A DNA stretch of 64,000 bases from Bactrocera neohumeralis (taxonomy: Eukaryota > Arthropoda > Insecta > Diptera > Tephritidae), in assembly GCF_024586455.1 (NCBI RefSeq), contig NW_026089624.1:2757341-2821340 (forward strand). The letters are read 5' to 3'. Shown here piece after piece: positions 12,221-22,374 of this stretch (the stretch's first letter is position 1; each line of letters begins with the position of its first letter). The translations under genes were made by a program, and so were the position numbers. The notes beneath the pieces are model-generated. The model worked only from the letters and a program-made list of their open reading frames with translations. It made no database searches and was not told the DNA's origin.

Positions 12221-12474
12221 AACGCAAAGTCGTTGCATAATTATAATAATGTTGTATGGAATAAGATAATACAAGAAAATTGTAGTAACTTGTTTTCCAG
12301 GCCTATGTACAGGTGTTAACTGTAACACCTCTATAGGTGCATACTATTTATGTATATACTTTGTATCCTGGTGATTAAATAAATAAAAAATAAAATAAAT
12401 AGTTTCACAAAGTGGTTATAATCGAAAAGTTAACCATATGCATGCATTGCATAGTGGCTCATTTTATTAAGAAT

Positions 12475-13790
12475 TCAAACAGAAAATCCTTTTACATTGC
12501 GTGTTTTATAACGCAAAACGATGACTGCCAAGTTTTGCGAATCTTTCGATGACTTCTTCGGCGGTGATTTCGATGTCATGATGCGCAACGCTAATCCAAC
12601 TAGTCTTTCTTGAAGCATGGTCGTCCTAAGCCATGTTTTGATGCGGCGAAGATAAGAGAAAGAACGTTCAGAGCTCGCGTTTGTTACGGGAAGTGTACAG
12701 AATACTCTGAGATAGGTGTGGATTGTTGGGAATATGTCAACATCACATTTTCTTAATGTTTCCAGTGAAGGAGTTGGAATTTCGCTGCCTTCAATTTTTT
12801 GTTGCTGCTGCCAGTGACATTGCCAGTAGCTTAATTCACGACCATGCTTCACTTTTTTCATCATCCAGAATATTCCCGAATCTTTCTATCAAGCATCCGT
12901 TTAGATCATCCATTTCGTTTTCTTTTAAAAGACTTGCTTTTTCTGGGAGCAACACACTCAATTGGTAACCATCCAAAACTTCTTGTGAAAAACGAGCTTC
13001 CAAATCTTCTTTGATGGTATCCAGCATAGTTATGTAGACAGAGACCTTGTAGTAATCTTCGCAAGTTTTCACGTCGTAATTTTTTCGTTTCGTTTGTCGA
13101 CCACATGTTCTCGGTTTCGCTTCGTCAATATCGAGTTTTTCCGCCGTTTTCTTGGCTTCTGAATAAATCAATCAGAATATTTCATCAACTTTTTCCCTCT
13201 TTTTTTCCAACGTGGCAAGCAACGTCCCAATCATTTTTGATGCCTTCGCCAAATCAATTGCTTCCTTTTGAAGAACTACGCTGAGCGAATGGGTGAGCGA
13301 TAGAATGTCGCTGAGACAGAAGAGCCCGACGATAAATTCGAACTTGCACAAAGCCGATATGAGAATTGTTGCTTTCCTGCTGTTTCTCTGTTCTTCCACT
13401 CACTGATTTTTGACAGAGCTTCGATGATCAACGGTAACTTCGCAACAAATTGAAGGACATCATCGTGCCTCTCTACCCATCTTGTTTCACACAACTGGAC
13501 AATTTTTTCACCAAGTATCTTTGCTAATACAGTCACACGTTTTGGAAATGAGTTCTTGAAGAATTTGTCGACTTCTCGTTTGGCACTGGCAACGTTTCCG
13601 ATTAATCGTACTTTCACTGACTTTGAAATACTGTTGTTGAGTTTGTGCGAGAACATCATGACAGCATTTTTTGCTTCTTTCCGAATTTCGTTGACTGCTC
13701 TGATATCTGACAGCATGACCGCACATCCATCAGTCCCTATCGAAGTGCATTTCTCCATTCGGAGATTCATTTTCTTCATTGTCTGTCAAA
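12475..13790 (-). pseudogene. hAT-superfamily transposase remnant
   Basis: In minus-strand order there are IGTDGCAVMLSD (an Asp motif of the hAT core) and ETRWVERHDDVLQF (the conserved R-W) in 13276-13779, an alpha-helical middle in two further frames (12836-13399), and LPVTNASSERSFSYLRRIK near 12680, the C-terminal dimerisation block of hAT proteins related to ZMYM1/P52rIPK-like genes. Frameshifts near 13340 and 12850 and a stop at 13172 break it. The N-terminal zinc finger is absent and no TIRs were found. Confidence 0.7.
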
Positions 13791-13845
13791 CCGGTTTAAC
13801 AGCTTAGCGAAAGTCTATCATATTTGAGATCTACATTTCAAAGTC

Positions 13846-13921
13846 GCCCGTGGCGTAGTGGTTAAGCTGGGAGGTCACTTCCCCAGCCTAGGGTTCGAAC
13901 CCGGCCGAATATTTTTTTTTC
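13846..13921 (+). ncRNA. tRNA-like Pol III unit, probable SINE head
   Basis: Box A (TGGCGTAGTGG, 13851-13861) and a perfect box B (GGTTCGAACCC, 13892-13902) stand at tRNA spacing, with an anticodon-arm-like stem (GCTGGG/CCCAGC) between them and a T-run terminator at 13911-13921. The 5' seven bases do not pair with the 3' side and the T stem is irregular, so it is not a functional tRNA. A tRNA-derived SINE or tRNA pseudogene is the best reading. The following 190 bases up to about 14115 may be its body. Confidence 0.5.
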
Positions 13922-14115
13922 TACAAAATGTGAAGAAAAATCGGGAACATTTCCCGACAGAGCCGGGAAAATTTCCGTGCCTGATTTCCAGGCGTTTCCG
14001 GATCAGCTGTTATCGTCGGGAATCGCCGGGTTCTGAGGACGAGGGCAAGTTAAAACTCGGGTTCTATATGCAAAATTGGTTACTACTATTGTCGAATAAA
14101 CAAACCTAACCTCAA
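13922..14115 (+). repeat. Possible SINE body downstream of the tRNA-like unit
   Basis: Moderately G+C-rich sequence with repeated CGGGAA/TTTCCCG motifs follows the T-run and ends near GAATAAACAAACCTAACC. The boundary and the link to the tRNA-like head are inferred from position only. Confidence 0.3.
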
Positions 14116-14424
14116 TTTTTATGTAAACACTCGTTTGAATGTTAGTGAAATTTCACCACGCACAAAAATGAACAGTAAAATCGAAACAACATCGATACTT
14201 ACCATTTTAGATATTCAAAATTCGGCACTTTATTTTCTAGAATAAGGTATAACTTCACAGAAATTGACGAAAATGAAATGGGTAACTTGGGCAACTTATA
14301 GTTACTATATAGATGATTCCGCTCAGCTGGGCATAGCGTGATTCTATTGGACAGTCAAGTTGAGGCGTTTTGGGCGAGATAAGCGTTACCATGCGTCGAG
14401 TGTTTTTATACTCAATAGTACCAA

Positions 14425-14594
14425 TTGTACAGTATGAGGCATATATGCCCGCAATTTGTGGTTCATGGTGTCAACTGACGCTAGGTGACACCACGAACTA
14501 CGAAAAACATATAGACACAATGCCGCTTGCGACTATCGAACGCCCCATTAATTCTACATATCTTTGGGGCATATATGTCTCATACTGTACTCAA
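14425..14594. repeat. Nested inverted repeats (hairpin-forming)
   Basis: The outer arms 14425-14454 and 14564-14594 share GTACAGTATGAG and CATATATGCCC in inverse orientation. The inner arms 14461-14473 and 14486-14498 (GTTCATGGTGTCA / TGACACCACGAAC) differ at one base. The whole could fold into a cruciform or hairpin. No ORF and no target-site duplication was recognised. Confidence 0.5.
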
Positions 14595-14769
14595 GACTTC
14601 GACTCTTTCTCAATTCAGAATTTAGTACTTCCGCTGTGAATCGCCCAGAAAAGGGTTAAATAAGTTTAGACAGGTCATATAATACAATTTATGATAGTAT
14701 CTTGTTGTGATTTCCACAGTGTATTTGGTGAGAAGAGTGTCACTGTTGTATTTTCATTTTTTTAATGCA

Positions 14770-15760
14770 GAGAATATTTTTCTAGCAAACAAGTGAAACT
14801 TTCAGGTTTTGCGGTTCCAAGGGGGGGAATGTTCCTTTGGCACTTCCCCGAAATAAGTATTAAAAACAAACAACGGTTATCGCCACTGTTTACCTTACCT
14901 TTACAGGGGAATACTCCCATATTTGACAAATCGACCACTCGATCTTTACTTTGCCTAATTTGATATTTGCTTGCCCTATATTCTAAGATCCGCACTCCTT
15001 TTGTAATGCGTCGCGAATTTCTTCGGAGTGGCTATCTCTTCCAGGTACTTGCACATTATAGTGACAATGTGTGTTTTGGGCTCTATTGCAGCCATCTCTC
15101 CAATCACTCCCTCTAGGGCACTTTCGAAAATGTCGTGTTTGTTCTATTAACAGTTAATTCTATTAACAGGTCTCCTTTGAGGACTTTTCTAATGTGTCTT
15201 ACGTTTGTGCCCAATTCCTCAAGGCCTCTATCACATGTAATTTTCTTCAGAATGTCGGCATATGATACTCTGTCCTTCTTGGTTAAAATAATAACGTCTG
15301 GTTTCGACCAAATTCTTTTTTCAACCGTCTTCCTCTCGGATGCGGACTTATCTCCAGAACTGTCTTTCGGAACAATCTTAGTGACCTCACTATATAACGC
15401 CTGCGCTTTATCGTTCTTATTTTTAGGTGTTTTGGTTGGTGGTAAGTAACCTGATAATTCATATATCCTCTTTGGCGTATACTTTTCTCTGTCTGCGAAT
15501 AGGGGATAATTGCTACGCTTTCCCTACCATAACTCTTTTATTCTCTGGATTTTCAGCCTTGTCCAGGCTGTTATGCAGTTTTCAAGGTCACGCATAGCTT
15601 GATTTATATGTCTCTGATAGACATTATAGTTTCGAGCTCCTTAATTTTTGTGCCCAGTTTACAAAAAATATTGACAGTTTCACTGTTCTGCACTTGTTCA
15701 GATTTCCGCCTTTTTTATATTGGCCGGAATTTTCACAATTTTTTTATCGGTCCAGTAGCG
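14770..15760 (-). pseudogene. R1-type non-LTR ORF1 (gag) remnant
   Basis: On the minus strand, frames in 15135-15480 read as NYPLFADREKYTPKRIYE then VSYADILKKI, RHIRKVLKGDLLIEL, and further on GKVKIEWSICQI. This order (Y-A-[ED]-[VI]-L, R-[KR]-x-x-[KR]-G-[ED]-L-L-[IV]-E-L, then the K-I-x-[IW]-x-x-C motif before the zinc knuckles) is the ORF1 pattern of R1/Jockey-group elements. Zinc knuckles are not clearly preserved. Stops and frameshifts are frequent. It has the same orientation as the RT fragment at 7190-8650. Confidence 0.55.
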
Positions 15761-16340
15761 GGGGCTCCTCATTTTTGAATTTTGAAGGCGTTCTCAAAAT
15801 TTTAGGATTTCTCAAAAAATAGTTGGTAATACTTATCAGTGCATGTTCAGTGCTTTGTCCTAAAACCTAAGTTGCTTTTTTAACGGCTGGCAATGCCGTA
15901 ACCAGGGGCAACGAAGAAGAAGAAACTGCTGATTGAACAAAACAAAACGGCATATTAAAAAGTAAGTGCACGCTTTGATTCGCTGTTATATGGGAAAAAA
16001 TTTTAATTTAAATTTTATTTTATATAATTTACCACGAAAAGGGGCAAGTAAGTAAAACTAAAAGTTTTCGCAAAGGTTTAGGGACTACAAAGAAACTCGT
16101 CTACTGCACTGAAAGCCATATGTCTGACATAGGTATTGCGCTGTAAACTCGTCGACGACATTCGATAACAACAGACATATTGTCGGCCATCGGTCATCTA
16201 AAACTGCATCCACTGCGTCATCATCACTTTTGATTGTTATTTACTGAAATTCCGCATAAAAATATTTCTTACCTTAAAATTTTTTGTTTTGTTTACTAAC
16301 AATGTTTTTCTTCACCGATCAGCTGTGAATTAGTGGTGTT
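15761..16340. other. Unassigned sequence
   Basis: No homology was recognised. A GAAGAAGAAGAAAC tract near 15920 resembles the 3' tail of the RTE-like elements, but nothing upstream of it matches them. Confidence 0.4.
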
Positions 16341-16632
16341 TGCAAGGGTTGCGAAGAAACCACAAAAAAGACGTTCATTGTTGATGGAAAATATTTGTAA
16401 TTGCATAATTTTGCAAACTCTGATGCACAAGATTCTGAATTACCCTAATGTCCCAATTGTAAAGTCCGATACTGTTTCGAAGATTTCGAATGGAGGCTTT
16501 AACAGAATACAATCGAGTTGCTTGTGTCGGTGTTTTCCACACAGACAACACACACGCAAAAACGGAATGGGTGAAAAAAGTGAGCGATTTACCAATAACT
16601 GAAGGGGATTTGAGAGAGAGTGGGAGAATGTA
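16341..16632 (+). pseudogene. Cys-rich relic resembling a nuclear-receptor DNA-binding domain
   Basis: The frame from 16341 starts CKGCEETTKKT and, 36 codons later, gives CPNCKVRYCFEDF. In nuclear receptors the end of the first zinc finger (C-x-G-C-K-x-F-F-[KR]-[KR]) is followed about 35 residues later by C-x2-C-[RK]-x3-C at the end of the second finger, so spacing and residues agree. Two in-frame TAA codons fall in the stretch where finger-two cysteines are expected. After a one-base shift an open stretch continues (MEALTEYNRV to about 16632) and ends at AATGTAAGT, which could be a splice donor. A chance resemblance or another C4 finger cannot be excluded. Confidence 0.35.
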
Positions 16633-16838
16633 AGTTAACAACAATTACTGAATAAATTTCGTATTAATATTTCACACGTATACATATAGTATGTATTCAT
16701 TAAAGTCGTAAGCGAATTTCTCAACACTTTATATACTTCAAAGCATGATTAAACACAGTTGTGCACGTAACGCTCTTTAGAGCGTTAGTATTTATTTTTA
16801 AAATTTAATGCAAATACCTCAATAAATACAAAACTAAT

Positions 16839-17664
16839 GGGTCTAATTATTGAATCCGTTTCGATCATAAAACTTGACAATTCGATCGAAAATTATTACA
16901 TTGAAATTATTGAAACCGTATCGAAAATTAAGTTTTCAATGCAGTTGAACTTACTTGCCGACTCCATAAAATACATTCCTTGGCTAATAGATGGCGCTAA
17001 CTTCGAAATCATTGAAACCGCAAAATCTCAAATATTTGTCGAAATCTATCCGTTGATCAGTGAACTGCGTAAATTGGCAAAAATGGAGTATTTGTAAGTA
17101 TTTATGTAAAAAAATACCTGAGAACGCATTAAATTATGTTTTAAATGTGAAATTTAGAGAAAAGAAACAAAAACACACCAACAAAAATCTATTGGAAGTA
17201 CTGGTGGATATTATGAAGTTGCACCCAGACATAGCTAAAGGATTTTCCCAAAAAAAGTGATTTTCGCATTGCCCCAAAATGTATATAATTGCCCTTTTGT
17301 TGATCCGAAAGTGTTTGATGAAACTGCGCATGTACAAACATACATACTATGTAAATAGAATGTTAAATAGTTCAACTCAGTTATAGTCATCCATTTCCAA
17401 CACGTCTTTTGAAATGTTCTTCAAATTTCTGCGCTAACGACGAATGTTTACACTATTTTCATCATTACTATCACTTAAATATAATGCAAAAACGAACCAA
17501 AAAGCTAAGACGATTTATTTCATTTTTCAAACTTGTTGATAACGCACTTTACTTAAGGTATGGTAAGCAGGTTATCGACGGCATCATTGATCGCATGAAC
17601 ATTTTCGATCGAAAATTCTTTCCGCAACGAATTCGATTTCGATGCGGATTCAATAATTAGACCC
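16839..17664. mobile_element. 826-bp TIR element, PIF/Harbinger-like
   Basis: There is a perfect 20-base terminal inverted repeat: GGGTCTAATTATTGAATCCG at 16839-16858, with its reverse complement at 17645-17664. Both ends are flanked by AAT (16836-16838 and 17665-17667), a 3-bp target duplication as in PIF/Harbinger elements, although those more often use TTA/TAA. Subterminal TCGATCGAAAAT motifs occur near both ends. Internally 17060-17260 encodes a short helical stretch suggestive of a Myb/SANT-like domain. No transposase is present, so it is non-autonomous. Confidence 0.65.
17060..17260 (+). pseudogene. Short Myb/SANT-like fragment inside the TIR element
   Basis: The 66-residue frame contains NKNLLEVLVDIMKLHPDIAKG, which looks like the first helix of insect zeste/Myb-type DNA-binding domains carried by Harbinger elements as an accessory gene. 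It lacks the rest of the domain and a sensible N terminus. The resemblance is by eye only. Confidence 0.3.
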
Positions 17665-17684
17665 AATAATAATGAGGATCATGA

Positions 17685-19711
17685 ATAAAGAGCATGCACC
17701 TGGAATGTCCAGTCCCTTAATTGGGAAGAGGCCACTGCCCAGCTGGTTGATGTCCTCGTAAAAATAAAGGCTGACATCACCGTCGTCCAAGATGTACGAT
17801 GGATGGGACAAGGACTGAAACGAGTAAGTCCTTCTGGCATTTACTGTAGCGGCCATATAAAGGAGCGCATATTCGTGATTGGAGAGAGACTCCAACGCGA
17901 AGTCTGAATTCTTCAACATATCGCTGATTTGCGCCCACATCCCGAGGAAAGAGAAGGACGATGCGACCAAAGATGCCTTCTATGAGCGCTTGGAGTGCAC
18001 CCTCTGCCCTCTGAAACGAAGTAAAAAATCCTGCTTGGCAACTTTAACGCCAGGGTGGGCAAAGAACGCATATTTTGCACAATAGTCGGTAAAGTATTGC
18101 AGTCAAGATACGCACCCGCTTCAGCTGCAAAAAACGCACATCAAACACAACGAAGATTTAACGTGGAGAAGCTGCAATCACAACAGATAGCCGAACGATT
18201 TTCGACTTGTACTGTGAGACGACATTTCAAGCTCCTTACGTACAGTTGGAAACGTAATCATTGGTTTTCGGAAAAGGCAAACGAACAGCTGGTACGATGA
18301 GGAGTGCGTGTCGCAGCGGAGAGAAAACAGACTGCCTACCTCACAACGTTGCAATCGACCACATCACGTGAGGGATGAGATAGATACCGAGAGTTGAAGA
18401 GGGAAGAGGAACGCACTTGCAGACACAAAAGAGAGAAATGCGTGAGTATGAAAGGTTTGATGAAGATTCGGCGACTAACAGAAGGTTTCAAGACCGGAGC
18501 ATACTTCTGTCATACCATCAGAGGTGATCTAGTGACTTATGCCTGGAGCATACTAAAATTGTGGAGGGAACACTTCTCCAGCCTGCTGAAAGTCAGTGTA
18601 AGCATAACGCCAGGAAAAGGCGAACCCGATTCTCCAATTGCCGAGCTATTCAATGCGCCAATCTTGAAAAAGACCCGTCAGAAGAGAATTGACACACACC
18701 ACCTCTTCGATTTCCAAGCTGCTTTTGACAGCACGAAAAGGAGCTGTGTAAACTGATGTTGAGCAACACCAAAAGCTCCGTCAAGACCGATAGGGACCTC
18801 TCCGAGCCGTTCGATACTAAACAAAGTTTCAGACAAGGCGGCTCTCTTTCGTGTGACTTCTTCAATCTACTCTTGGAAAAAATAATTCGAATTGCAGAAC
18901 TAAATAGAAAAGGTACCATATTATGTAAAAGTGTACAGCTGCTAGCGTACGCCGATGGCATTGATATCATTGGCCGTTAGTTCTGCTTTCTCCAAAATGG
19001 ATAAGAAAGCGAAGTAAATGGGTCTGGTAGTGAACGAGGGCAGGATGAATTATCTCCTGTCATCAAACAAACAGTCGTCGCACTCGCCACTAGGCTGCCA
19101 CGTCACTGTTGACAGTTATAATTTCGAAGTTGTAGATAATTTCGTCTATTTAGGAACCAGCGTAAACACCACTAACAATGTCAGCCTGGAAATCCAACGC
19201 AGGATAACTCTTACCAACAGGTGCTACTTCGGGCTGAGTAGGCAATTGAGAAGTAAAGTCCCCTCTCGACGAACAAAAACCAAACTCTATAAGTCACTCA
19301 TAATTCCCGTCCTGCTGTATGGTGCAGAGGCTTGGACGATGACAACAACTGATGAGTCGAAGTTGCGAGTTTTCGAGAGAAAAGTTTTGCGAATAATTTA
19401 TGGTCCTTTGCGCATTGGCCACGGCGAATATCGTATTCGATGGACCGATGAGCTGTATAAGATATCTAACGACATTGACATAGTTCAGAGAATTAAAAGA
19501 CAGGGGCTACGCTGGTCATGTCATCCGAACGGACGAAAACATTCCAGCTTTGAAACTGTTTGACGCACTACCCGCCGGGGGAAGTAGAGGAAGAGGAAGA
19601 CCTCCACTCCGTTAGAATAACCAGGTGGACTTAGCTTCGCCACAGTGCAAAAAGAAGAAACGACTCGGTCATAACCGCGTAAGCGGTTTCTACGTCAGTA
19701 AAGAAGAAGAT
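17685..19711 (+). mobile_element. RTE-like LINE, copy 1 (internally deleted)
   Basis: Endonuclease pieces (ACTWNVQSLNWEEATAQL, IKADITVV, YCSGHIKER) at 17695-17870 are followed by LLGNFNARVGKER (about 18030-18070), a connector (18394-18640), a piece of the RT fingers (IDTHHLF..FQAAFDSTKRS), then FRQGGSLSCDFFNLLLEKI and LAYADGIDIIGR (18756-18980), and a long C-terminal domain (19018-19563). The catalytic YADD reads YADG. The RT block equivalent to 48100-47700 of the minus copy (NKAAGANGLPAELF to FRPGKLTTDQIF) is missing. The 3' end CGCGTAAGCGG...AAAGAAGAAGA (about 19675-19711) is shared with the other copy. Base composition is richer in G+C than its surroundings. Confidence 0.7.
19018..19563 (+). 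pseudogene. RTE-like ORF, C-terminal domain
   Basis: A 181-residue open frame from NEGRMNYLLSS through FEVVDNFVYLGTSV, LYKSLIIPVLLYGAEAW to RIKRQGLRW covers the RT thumb and C-terminal region of RTE-type elements. The matching segment is deleted from the minus-strand copy except for its last part (RLRWLGHVVRM). The frame is open but the upstream catalytic region is broken. Confidence 0.65.
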
Positions 19712-21370
19712 TCTATTGAGGGTATATAGTGAAAAATAGCGTACTGTACACCAAAAATATACAAGTGATTACAAATAGCTCATACCAAAAATCCTGCCTA
19801 TCTTTCGACAACAAACGTTCAAGCAGGAATAAAGGAATGTTCAACTTATTCCAGTGTGAGAGCGCCTCAAAATTGCCGTTTTTGTAACATTTTACATTGT
19901 AGCCTAGCATATTACTATTAAAAATTATTATTCAGTGGACGTTTAATATGCGGGGTAATTTTTAATTTTAGTTTTTTTGATTTTTGGACTACTAAAAAAA
20001 GACGACCCTTGTACTTTGAATACTTAATAAAGGGATTTAAGCTTGTCAACGTTAATCTAATAATTTTTGTAATCATTTTCAATTGAAAATTTATACTATG
20101 ATGCAACAAAACCCTCAGTTCACATATACCTGTATTTTTGGTGTAACTACAATCTGGCCGTTTCAATTGCCAAACGTCAAAACCTACCCGATCCAGTCAA
20201 CTGTCAAAGTCGGGAAGGTGAGTTGCTTTCTCATTTACAATGACAGGCGAGTTTATCTCTGCGGTCAAGTTGAACGGACACATAGCATCATAATTGAATT
20301 CGCAAAAGTTTTGGCATATCAACACACCTGACTAATAGATATTTAAAGCAGTCCGACAATAAATCAAAGGAATACATTCGGTAACCAACAGGAAACCCGA
20401 GAACATGTAGTTCAACCAAAAGGAGTATTCTGACATCAAAGAGAGTATTAAAAAAAAACAAAAAGAGAGTTATACGATACCACAATCGCAAACAGGTGAA
20501 CTACAAAGAAGGAGATGCATAGACGGAGCAAACACGAGAAACATATTACCAATAACCACCAATAATAGGGTTTTTATTCATAATGACAATATCAGGGTAA
20601 AGGGATGTACCGAATAATATCTATTTTTTTCTATATCTCATTTTGCGACAAGATAATAAATTTAACCAAAAGGGATATGCATTAGTAGAAACAGATAATG
20701 TTTACATTGGTCAGGATACAGAGTTATTGTATCAACAAAAATCAAAAATATTCGCTCCCTACGAAAGTCTAATGAAATCATCCTATAATTTATAAAACCA
20801 ATCCGAAACTCAAATTTTAGAGAACAAGATCGAAACTCTGAAAAATCAACTAATTCTAACCTAATCCTAAAACTTAATTTTATTGTCTCCATGTTAAATT
20901 TCATCACTAGCACACCAGACCACGATGACCTTATGGAAATCAAAATTTCATTTAATTTGCTAATAGAAAATAATAAAAAGCAAAAAAAAAATTAATTCAC
21001 AGTTCGGAAAAATACTTGAAACCCTTGCTCCCAAAGCAATAACCGAAGATTTTGTTAAATCTGAAGTTTATAATGCACTCCAATCAATGACGAACACTAT
21101 AAATTTTACAAAGTCCAATAATTTTTATTCTGACAAATTAAATATAAACGCTGTGTAGGATTTTGTTCAGTTTACAAAAAAGTTCAAGACCTTGTACCAG
21201 TAAAAACTACGTTTTTTTTTCGCTTTCCAACGGATGAATTACACGGTTTATTTATTAAGAAAAGGAAAAATCACAACTTCAATTCAGGGGTTTTTTGGAA
21301 GAAAAGCACAACTTGAATAGGATTTCGTTAGGAAAATACCACAATCGAAAAAGATGAAAAAAGGAGGTCT
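19712..21370. other. A-rich unassigned sequence, possible LTR-element debris
   Basis: This is strongly A-biased on the plus strand with no frame I can assign. Between 20340 and 21200 protein-like pieces appear when frames are mixed, and they could be the tail of a retroelement polyprotein, but no diagnostic motif is present. No LTR, TIR or RNA gene was seen. Confidence 0.35.
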
Positions 21371-21629
21371 AGCTCGCGTTGTTACTTCCTTGAGCGTGAT
21401 GTCGGAAAAGAGGCCGGCCCGTTACCCGTTATTCCTTTTTTTTTAGCGTTTGGTGTGGTGTGTCGGTCAGCTGCTAGATCTGCTGTAGCGGTGATATTGT
21501 GGATGTTGTGTGGGGAAGTGATGTGGAACGTGTGTGGTGAAATGATGAATGCGGTGTTGCGCATCTATGTAGGGTTGTAAGCTGGTGTAGTACGCTGAGG
21601 CTCTATTGGCCATCCCGGCCCCCCTAGGC

Positions 21630-22270
21630 GAATATTTAGCCTTGGAGACGCTGTAGCTGTTGCAAGGTGGCGACCACGTTTCTGAGGCCTGTCATGCGGC
21701 GAGGTTGTGGCCTGGATGATTGGCGCCGCATCGAAGTGTTGTTATGTGGCCGCCAGGCACGAGGTGTGGTGTGGACTTCTCTTTGACGGCTCCGTGCCAC
21801 ACGGCTTGACAGCACATGTCGGGCTAGATCGCGGCTACGGGGAGCAGATGGACGGGCGACAGTGCGTCTGGGATTCCGGTGTAGCAGCGTATGATGTGCC
21901 CGCTCAAAGTGCCGGCACATGGTGCCAGACACGCACTCCTGTGTGACATGCGTTTGAGCCAGACAATTCAAGCAGTGTCCATGTGCCTGAGCCACTTGCT
22001 GACGCTGATTGGGAGTCATCCCCTTAAAAGTAGGGCAGTGCTGCAAACGGTGTGGGCGGCAACAAAGCGGGCATCGGGTTCGGGGCGGCTGCGAAGCCGC
22101 GGTCGGTGTTTGTCGGGCGGCTCTTCGTGCAACAGTTGGCGCAGTGGTTACAGTGGTTGTTCGGGGCGCAGCTACGGGGCAGCCCCAGTGCGTGGAAACC
22201 GAACGTATAGTTGGCGTTGGTGTAACCGGCATATCCGCATCCATATTGCCCTGTGTGGAAGAAGAGTAAG
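21630..22270 (-). CDS. G+C-rich zinc-knuckle (gag-like) ORF next to a polypurine tract
   Basis: From ATG at 22244 a 202-residue frame runs to 21636. The N-terminal 50 residues are Thr/Ala/Pro rich. Then come CPLCCRPHRLQHC and CLNCLAQTHVTQEC (both C-x2-C-x4-H-x4/5-C-like knuckles) and a degenerate third (C-x2-[FE]...HH..LLH), followed by an Arg-rich tail that suggests nucleic-acid binding. Just after the stop is a polypurine tract (AGGGGGGCCGGGATGG on the minus strand, about 21612-21627). It lies directly downstream, on the same strand, of the BEL/Pao pol end at 22375. It may be a third ORF of that element or the gag of a separate LTR element. The G+C content is far above the surroundings. Confidence 0.6.
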
Positions 22271-22374
22271 TGATTACAGATTTATATCATTCGGAGTTTG
22301 TTCCACAATATGTGGCACGAATGGATCGCCATTTCAGACGAGGTTTTAAAGAATTTAGTTATATTGTTTAAATA

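Larger units (their letters stand above)
8700..12405 (+). mobile_element. CR1/Daphne-like LINE, 5'-truncated, nearly full length
   Basis: The order is gag-like ORF1, AP endonuclease, reverse transcriptase, C-terminal domain, then a short 3' UTR ending in an A-rich tail (about 12375-12403, AAATAAATAAAAAATAAAAT). Base composition is strongly A+T rich throughout, unlike the RTE copies in this window. The 5' end lacks a start codon, as expected of 5' truncation during target-primed reverse transcription. The assignment to the CR1/Daphne side rather than Jockey is from the general look of the RT motifs and is tentative. Confidence 0.7.

Noticed and set aside
12475..13790. Domesticated hAT-derived host gene (ZMYM1/P52rIPK-like)
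   Set aside because: Several frameshifts and stops and loss of the N terminus indicate a dead transposon copy, not a conserved host gene.
13846..13921. A genuine tRNA gene
   Set aside because: The acceptor stem does not pair and the T stem is irregular. Only the internal promoter boxes fit.
21707..22349. Three plus-strand ORFs in the G+C-rich block
   Set aside because: They are opposite-strand shadows of the zinc-knuckle ORF, open because of high G+C content. The minus frame alone has ordered Cys/His motifs.
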